64,000 nt of DNA, from positions 2,302,750 through 2,366,749 of the forward strand of contig NZ_CP033877.1 of the NCBI RefSeq assembly GCF_006970445.1. Direction: 5' to 3'. The position numbers and the translations under genes were made by a program. This document shows, piece after piece, positions 58,851-64,000 of this stretch. Source of the stretch: Stenotrophomonas maltophilia (lineage in GTDB: Bacteria > Pseudomonadota > Gammaproteobacteria > Xanthomonadales > Xanthomonadaceae). The notes below the pieces were generated by a model. The model saw only the letters and a program-made list of their open reading frames with translations, ran no database searches and was not told the DNA's origin. Within the stretch, counting starts at the first letter, position 1. The number at the start of each line of letters is the position of its first letter.

Positions 58851-59150
58851 ATGTCCTACAAGATCCTCTACATCACCCTGCGCCGCCTGATCGGCGAGCG
58901 CGATGTTGCCGCGCTGCGCAGCCAGCTGCTGCAGCACGGCCCGGTCACGTTTGCCCGTTCGCTGTCGCTCGGTTCGCCACGCGTGGTGGCCGACGCGCTG
59001 TCGCTGCTGCCGATCAGCGAGCGCATCAATGTGCTGCGCCACCTGCCCTATCCCCTGCGCGATGCGATGAAGCCGCTGTGCATCGGTGGCAGCCAGCGGC
59101 TGCACATGCAGCCATGGTCACCGGCGGTGCTGGCGATGCGCCACGCCTGA
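58851..59150 (+). CDS. Small protein between the leader peptide and mgtA
   Basis: 99 residues starting MSYKILYITLRRLIGERDVAALR with GGAG upstream. It is basic and helical, with a Pro-containing C-terminus (HMQPWSPAVLAMRHA). No known family. Lying between MgtL-like leader and mgtA, it may regulate or stabilise the transporter, but there is no direct evidence. It overlaps no other gene; a GC palindrome (59177-59190) separates it from mgtA. Confidence 0.6.
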   Translation: MSYKILYITLRRLIGERDVAALRSQLLQHGPVTFARSLSLGSPRVVADALSLLPISERINVLRHLPYPLRDAMKPLCIGGSQRLHMQPWSPAVLAMRHA

Positions 59151-59213
59151 CCTGTTCCAACTGTTCCGTTCGTGTTCCGGCCGCGGCCGGCTCTGACATT
59201 CGAGGAGAGTCCC

Positions 59214-61973
59214 ATGAGCCTGCTCAACGCCTGGTTCAATGCCTTCCTGCGCAGCCGTCGCGCAGGCAACCTGTTCCGCCGCCGTGCGATGCCCGAAGCC
59301 GGCTTTGGCCCGGGCAGCGCCGAAGCAGCGCCGTTCGCGCTCACCACCGGCCTGGTCACCCTCGCCCAGCAGGAGGAAGCCGAGCTGCTGGCCACGCTGG
59401 AATCGCACGCCGACGGCCTCAGCCCGCATGAGGCCGAGGAACGGCTGGCCACGCTCGGCCCCAACGAGGTGGATCACGAAAAGCCGCTGCCGTGGTGGCG
59501 GCACCTGTGGCAGTGCTACCGCAATCCGTTCAATCTGCTGCTGACCGTGCTGGCGGCGGTGTCCTGGCTGACCGAGGACATCAAGGCCACCGTGGTGATC
59601 GGTGCGATGGTATTGCTGTCCACGCTGATCCGCTTCGTGCAGGAGGGGCGTTCGAACCGTGCCGCCGAGCGGCTGAAGGCACTGGTCGGCAACACTGCGC
59701 GCGTGCTGCGCCGCAATCCCGGCACCGAGGCTGCGGACGTGGCCGACCAGTACTTCGGCGCGCACCTGCACAGCCGTCGCCCGGCACGCCTGCTCGACCT
59801 GCCGATCCGCGAACTGGTGCCCGGCGACCACATCGTGCTGTCGGCCGGCGATATGATTCCGGCCGATTGCCGTGTACTGACCGCCAAGGACCTGTTCGTT
59901 GCCCAGGCCGCGATGACCGGCGAATCGCTGCCGGTAGAGAAGTTCGCGCACCCGGGCGACGGCCTGGCCGGCCTGCTGGAACAGCACAACCTGCTGTTCA
60001 TGGGTACCAATGTGGTGTCCGGCACGGCCACCGCCGTGGTGCTGGCCACCGGCAACCGCACCTACTTCGGCACCCTGGCCCAGCGCAGCACCGCCACCGA
60101 CCGTGCGCCCACCGCGTTCCAGGCCGGCGTCAACAGCGTCAGCTGGCTGCTGATCCGCTTTGCGCTGGTGATGGTGCCGTTCGTGCTGCTGATCAACGGC
60201 TGGACCAAGGGTGACTGGACCGAGGCGTTCCTGTTCGCGCTGTCGGTGGCGGTAGGCCTGACCCCGGAAATGTTGCCAATGATCGTCACCTCCACCCTGG
60301 CCAAGGGCGCGGTGCTGCTGTCGCGACGCAAGGTGATCGTCAAGCGCCTGGATGCGATCCAGAACTTCGGCGCCATGGAAGTGCTGTGCACCGACAAGAC
60401 CGGCACGCTCACCCAGGACAAGATCGCGCTGGAGCGCCACACCGATGTGTTCGGTCACGATTCGGAAGACGTGTTGACGTTCGCCTATCTCAACAGCCAC
60501 TTCCAGACCGGCCTGATCAACCTGCTTGACCGCGCGGTACTGGAGCACGTGGAGCTGCAGAGTTCGCTGCGGCTGTCGCAGGACTACCACAAGGTGGATG
60601 AGATCCCGTTCGATTTCGAGCGCCGCCGCATGTCGGTGGTGGTCTCCGAGCGCGAGGACCATCACGAGCTGATCTGCAAGGGAGCCGTGGAAGAGATGCT
60701 GGCGGTGTGCAGCACCGTGCGCGAGAACGGCCAGGACATGCCGCTGGACGAGCGCCGCCTGGCCCGCGTGCGGCAGACCACCGAGGAACTGAACGAACAG
60801 GGCCTGCGTGTGGTGGCGGTGGCAATGAAAGAGACCGCTGCCAGCCAGACTGTGTACACGCAGGCCGACGAGTGCGGCCTGACCCTGGTCGGCTACGTGG
60901 CCTTCCTGGACCCGCCGAAGGAATCGGCTGCGCAGGCGCTGCAGGCGCTGGCCGCGCATGGCGTGGAAGTGAAGGTCTTTACCGGCGACAACGAGCTGGT
61001 GACCGCCCGCGTCTGCGCGCAGGTGGGGCTGGACGCGGACACCATCCTGACCGGCCCGCAGATCGAGCGCATGGATGACGGTGCGTTGTCGCGGGCGCTG
61101 CACCACCACCGTGTGTTCGCCCGGCTGACGCCGCTGCACAAGGAGCGCCTGGTACGCGAGCTGCGCGCACAGGGCAAGGTGGTCGGCTTCCTCGGCGACG
61201 GCATCAACGATGCACCGGCGCTGCGCGCGGCCGACATCGGCATCAGCGTGGACAGCGCGGTGGACATCGCCAAGGAGGCCGCCGACATCATCCTGCTGGA
61301 AAAGAACCTGATGGTGCTGGAGGAAGGCGTCATCCAGGGCCGGCGCACGTTCAACAACATGCTGAAGTACATCCGCATGACCGCCAGCTCCAACTTCGGC
61401 AACGTGTTCTCGGTACTGGTGGCCTCGGCCTTCCTGCCATTCCTGCCGATGCTGCCGCTGCAGCTGCTGGTGCAGAACCTGCTGTACGACATCTCGCAGA
61501 TCGCCATTCCGTTCGACAACGTGGACGAGGAGCTGGTGCGCAAGCCGCTGAAGTGGAACCCGGCGGACATCGGCCGCTTCATGGTGTTCTTCGGGCCGAT
61601 CAGCTCGATCTTCGACCTGACCTGCTTCGCCTTGATGTGGTACGTGTTCGATGCACGCACGCCGGCCGACCAGGGCCTGTTCCAGTCCGGCTGGTTCGTG
61701 GTGGGCCTGCTGACCCAGACCCTGATCGTGCACATGATCCGTACGCCGAAGGTGCCGTTCCTGCAGAGCATCGCCGCACCGCCGCTGCTGGTGATGACCG
61801 GCCTGATCATGGCCATCGGCGTGGCCCTGCCGATGAGCCCGCTGGCCGGCTACTTCAAGCTGCAGGCCCTGCCGACCGGCTACTGGCCGTTCCTGGTGGC
61901 GATCCTGTTCGGCTACGCGGTGCTGACCACCGCACTGAAGAAGTTCTACATCCGTCGCTACGGCTGGCAGTAA
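59214..61973 (+). CDS. mgtA: Magnesium-transporting P-type ATPase MgtA
   Basis: 919 residues from ATG 59214 with GAGGAGAG upstream. P-type signatures: MTGES, phosphorylation motif DKTGTLT, KGAVEEML, and GDGINDAPAL. The N-terminal extension (residues 1-60) is basic and typical of MgtA. Helix segments fit a type IIIB magnesium ATPase. It imports Mg2+ at low external magnesium. The leader peptide and MgtC-family gene confirm the context. Confidence 0.94.
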   Translation: MSLLNAWFNAFLRSRRAGNLFRRRAMPEAGFGPGSAEAAPFALTTGLVTLAQQEEAELLATLESHADGLSPHEAEERLATLGPNEVDHEKPLPWWRHLWQCYRNPFNLLLTVLAAVSWLTEDIKATVVIGAMVLLSTLIRFVQEGRSNRAAERLKALVGNTARVLRRNPGTEAADVADQYFGAHLHSRRPARLLDLPIRELVPGDHIVLSAGDMIPADCRVLTAKDLFVAQAAMTGESLPVEKFAHPGDGLAGLLEQHNLLFMGTNVVSGTATAVVLATGNRTYFGTLAQRSTATDRAPTAFQAGVNSVSWLLIRFALVMVPFVLLINGWTKGDWTEAFLFALSVAVGLTPEMLPMIVTSTLAKGAVLLSRRKVIVKRLDAIQNFGAMEVLCTDKTGTLTQDKIALERHTDVFGHDSEDVLTFAYLNSHFQTGLINLLDRAVLEHVELQSSLRLSQDYHKVDEIPFDFERRRMSVVVSEREDHHELICKGAVEEMLAVCSTVRENGQDMPLDERRLARVRQTTEELNEQGLRVVAVAMKETAASQTVYTQADECGLTLVGYVAFLDPPKESAAQALQALAAHGVEVKVFTGDNELVTARVCAQVGLDADTILTGPQIERMDDGALSRALHHHRVFARLTPLHKERLVRELRAQGKVVGFLGDGINDAPALRAADIGISVDSAVDIAKEAADIILLEKNLMVLEEGVIQGRRTFNNMLKYIRMTASSNFGNVFSVLVASAFLPFLPMLPLQLLVQNLLYDISQIAIPFDNVDEELVRKPLKWNPADIGRFMVFFGPISSIFDLTCFALMWYVFDARTPADQGLFQSGWFVVGLLTQTLIVHMIRTPKVPFLQSIAAPPLLVMTGLIMAIGVALPMSPLAGYFKLQALPTGYWPFLVAILFGYAVLTTALKKFYIRRYGWQ

Positions 61974-62001
61974 GCGGCTGCCTTGTCCAGGGAGAAACAC
62001 A

Positions 62002-62739
62002 ATGGACATCAATCCCAACCTGCCGGCGTTCAACGCCGGCGCCACGCTCAGCTCGCTGATCAGCCTGTCGGTGGCGTTCGTGCTGGGCACGATCATCGGC
62101 CTGGAGCGACAGCTGCGCCAACGCACCGCCGGCCTGCGCACCAACACGCTGGTGGCAGTAGGTGCGGCAGTATTCGTCGATCTGGCAGTCCGCTTCCATG
62201 ACCTGTACGGTGGCCCACCGTCACCGCTGCATGTGGTGGCCTATGTGATCTCCGGCGTCGGCTTCCTCGGCGCCGGCGCGATCATGAAGGACGGCGCCCA
62301 GGTGTCCGGCCTGAACACCGCTGCCACCCTGTGGGGATCGGCGGCGGTGGGTGCCTGCGCAGGCATCAAGCTGCTGCCGGAAGCGGTGATGGCGGCGGTA
62401 TTCGTGCTGGCCGCTAACACCCTGCTGCGACCGGTGGTGAACCGCATCCAGCGGCAGCCTCTGCCGGAGGCGTTCAGCGAGGCGACCTATGCGATCAACG
62501 TGGTCTGCCAGCGCGAGCAGCAGGCCGAGGTGCTGGACCAGCTGTTGCTGCTGCTTGAGCAGGCGCAGTACCCGGTGCGCGCGGTGGACCAGCGCCCGTT
62601 CGGCGAGCGCGACGTGGAAATCGAAGCGGTGTTGTATGCCACCACGGTGGATGCCGGCGAACTGGATGCCGTACTGGCGACGCTGGCGACCACGCCCGGG
62701 GTGTTGCAGGGGTTCTGGAACGCCAGCCTGGAGGAGTAG
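62002..62739 (+). CDS. MgtC/SapB-family membrane protein
   Basis: 245 residues. MgtC motifs: LISLSVAFVLGTIIGLERQLRQRTAGLRTNTLVAVGAAVFV, VVAYVISGVGFLGAGAIMKDG, and GLNTAATLWGSAAVGACAG. Four or five helices are followed by a cytoplasmic ACT-like C-terminal domain, as in the long form. MgtC aids growth in low magnesium and dampens the F-type ATPase in Salmonella. Located 28 bp after mgtA. Its TAG stop belongs to a GTAG repeat. Confidence 0.9.
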   Translation: MDINPNLPAFNAGATLSSLISLSVAFVLGTIIGLERQLRQRTAGLRTNTLVAVGAAVFVDLAVRFHDLYGGPPSPLHVVAYVISGVGFLGAGAIMKDGAQVSGLNTAATLWGSAAVGACAGIKLLPEAVMAAVFVLAANTLLRPVVNRIQRQPLPEAFSEATYAINVVCQREQQAEVLDQLLLLLEQAQYPVRAVDQRPFGERDVEIEAVLYATTVDAGELDAVLATLATTPGVLQGFWNASLEE

Positions 62740-62811
62740 TGCCGGCCGCTGGCCGGCAACCTCATGATCTCCGGGGAGGTCCTGCAGCTGCCGGCCAGCG
62801 GCCGGCACTAC
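62736..62811 (+). repeat. SMAG/GTAG repeat dimer
   Basis: GTAG (62736) and CTAC (62808-62811) enclose stems GCCGGCC-GCT-GGCCGGC and GCCGGCC-AGC-GGCCGGC. It supplies the stop codon of the MgtC-family gene and separates it from the kinase gene. Confidence 0.82.
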
Positions 62812-62891
62812 CGGGCATCACGTTGATGCGTGCCGGCATCCACCAATGGCGGCTTTGCTATCCTTTCCGCCCACGCCAGGGAGCCGTCCCG

Positions 62892-63947
62892 ATGCCATCG
62901 CTGTTGCCCCGCCGCCCACTGGTGCTGCTGGCCCTGATCGTCGTGATGGCGGCGATCTTCCTGATCGACACCGTCACCGATTACGCGGTCGCCGCCGCCT
63001 GCTTCTATGCAGCGGTCATTCTCGCCGCATCGCGCGTACTGAGCGCGCGCGGGCTGATCACCCTGGCCATTGCCTGCATCGCGCTGACCGGGCTGAGCTT
63101 CTTCCTCACCCGCTTCGGCACCTACCGCATCGGCCTGGTCAACTCGGTGATCGGCATGCTGGTGATCGGCATCACCACCTACCTCGCCCTGAACATGGAA
63201 GCGGCCAAGGCCGCCGTGCAGGAAGCGCAGGGCCGCCTGCTGCGGGTGGCACGCGCCTCCACCGTAGGCGAACTGACCACCTCCATCGCCCATGAGGTGA
63301 ACCAGCCGCTGGCGGCCATCGCCAGCAGCGCCGAAGCCTGCCAGCGCTGGCTGGCGCAGGACCCGCCGAACGTGGACAAGGCACGCCAGACCGTGGCCCG
63401 CATCCTGGCCGATGCGCACCGCGCCGGTGACGTGATCGCCCGTATCCGCGGCCTGACCCAAGGTGCCGCACCGGAACGGCGCGCCTTCGACCTGAACCAG
63501 GCGGTGGAGGAAATGCTGGCACTGTCGCGCAGCGAGCTGGACCAGCATGGCGTGGCCGTGGCGCTGCTGCTGGACGCCGACCTGCCGCCGGTGCAGGCCG
63601 ACCGCGTGCAGGTGCAGCAGGTGATCGGCAACCTGATCCTCAATGCGGTGGACGCGATGGAAGGCGTGCCCGCCGCCGACCGGCGCCTGTCGCTGCTGAC
63701 CCGGCGTGACGGCCAGCGGGTCAGTCTCAGTGTGCGCGACCGCGGCGTCGGCCTGCCCGTCGACCATCCCGAACGTGTGTTCGATGCGTTCTGGACCACC
63801 AAGTCACACGGACTGGGGCTCGGGCTCAGCCTGAGCCGCTCAATGATCGAGGCCAACGACGGCCAGATCCGCGCCGAACGACCGGCAGGCGGCGGTGCCT
63901 GCTTCGTGTTCGACCTGCCGATCGCCACGGATTCTCCCCATGCGTAA
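62892..63947 (+). CDS. Sensor histidine kinase (FixL-like with four membrane helices)
   Basis: 351 residues from ATG 62892. Four helices in the first 110 residues (LVLLALIVVMAAIFLIDTV, AACFYAAVILAASRVL, LITLAIACIALTGLSFF, VNSVIGMLVIGITTYLAL), then SIAHEVNQPLAAIASSAEACQR with the phosphorylated His. The ATPase domain has NLILNAVDAM, RDRGVGLP and GLGLGLSLSRSMIE. The H-box with EVNQPLAAI is that of FixL/TodS-type kinases. Its stop overlaps the start of the response regulator by 8 nt. Confidence 0.9.
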   Translation: MPSLLPRRPLVLLALIVVMAAIFLIDTVTDYAVAAACFYAAVILAASRVLSARGLITLAIACIALTGLSFFLTRFGTYRIGLVNSVIGMLVIGITTYLALNMEAAKAAVQEAQGRLLRVARASTVGELTTSIAHEVNQPLAAIASSAEACQRWLAQDPPNVDKARQTVARILADAHRAGDVIARIRGLTQGAAPERRAFDLNQAVEEMLALSRSELDQHGVAVALLLDADLPPVQADRVQVQQVIGNLILNAVDAMEGVPAADRRLSLLTRRDGQRVSLSVRDRGVGLPVDHPERVFDAFWTTKSHGLGLGLSLSRSMIEANDGQIRAERPAGGGACFVFDLPIATDSPHA

Positions 63948-64000
63948 GCCCGCTGCACCCATCGTCGACCCGGCACCCATCGTCTACGTGATCGACGACG
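63940..64000 (+). CDS. Response regulator (partial, runs past the window end)
   Basis: ATG 63940 opens MRKPAAPIVDPAPIVYVIDDD, the beta-1 strand and acidic pocket (VIDDD) of a FixJ/LuxR-type receiver domain. Only 20 residues are in the window. It overlaps the kinase gene by 8 nt, so the two form a two-component operon. Confidence 0.75.
   Translation, partial: MRKPAAPIVDPAPIVYVIDD

Noticed and set aside
59118..62147. 1009-residue open frame opposite mgtA
   Set aside because: It is an antisense shadow of mgtA: composition is rich in His, Gln and Arg with no motif, and mgtA has all P-type ATPase signatures.

Overview
The window is GC-rich chromosomal DNA from a gammaproteobacterium of the family Xanthomonadaceae, most likely a Stenotrophomonas of the maltophilia group. 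The main pointers are short GTAG-headed palindromic repeats of the SMAG type scattered between genes, an R-body (Reb) locus, several TonB-dependent receptors, and MacAB, RND and CDF transporters. I saw no rRNA, tRNA, CRISPR array, IS element or prophage. All species-level statements are inference, because no database could be searched.

Layout. (1) 1-2.9 kb: two exported proteins and two small cytoplasmic proteins. (2) 2.9-10.1 kb: a sigma-54 activator divergent from a six-gene operon whose order and products match the Pseudomonas Fap functional-amyloid operon (A to F). A near-consensus -24/-12 promoter and a CTGTAAC inverted repeat lie between them. (3) 10.1-16.0 kb: an R-body locus with four close RebB paralogues, three divergent Reb-like subunits, two uncharacterised accessory genes, and a convergent regulator that fuses a degenerate AAA+ activator domain to an AraC helix-turn-helix. 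(4) 16.4-22.1 kb: a beta-hydroxyacid dehydrogenase, an SPFH/zinc-ribbon/small membrane protein module, and a Tat-exported tyrosinase. (5) 22.1-31.6 kb: a TonB receptor and protein phosphatase opposite a TetR regulator with a palindromic operator, then a protease inhibitor, CDF transporter, 3-methyladenine glycosylase, diguanylate cyclase and M23 peptidase.

(6) 31.6-38.5 kb: MacAB, a divergent two-component system and an orphan ABC membrane domain. Three promoters here carry the same array of CTCCA repeats at exact 11-bp spacing, which suggests one local regulon. (7) 38.6-49.1 kb: two related siderophore-uptake modules. Each has a TetR regulator with a matching operator and a TonB receptor; the first also has a siderophore-interacting reductase and three membrane proteins. 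A YcaQ-type DNA glycosylase lies between the modules. (8) 49.1-58.6 kb: small genes with a structured leader, a TraX-like protein, proline iminopeptidase, and an RND efflux operon that includes its own two-component system and a CusR-like box. (9) 58.6-64 kb: a magnesium locus (MgtL-like leader peptide, small gene, MgtA, MgtC) followed by a sensor kinase and the start of its response regulator.

Two protein-polymer systems lie side by side: an extracellular amyloid and intracellular R-bodies. Four genes take their stop codon from the TAG of a GTAG repeat.
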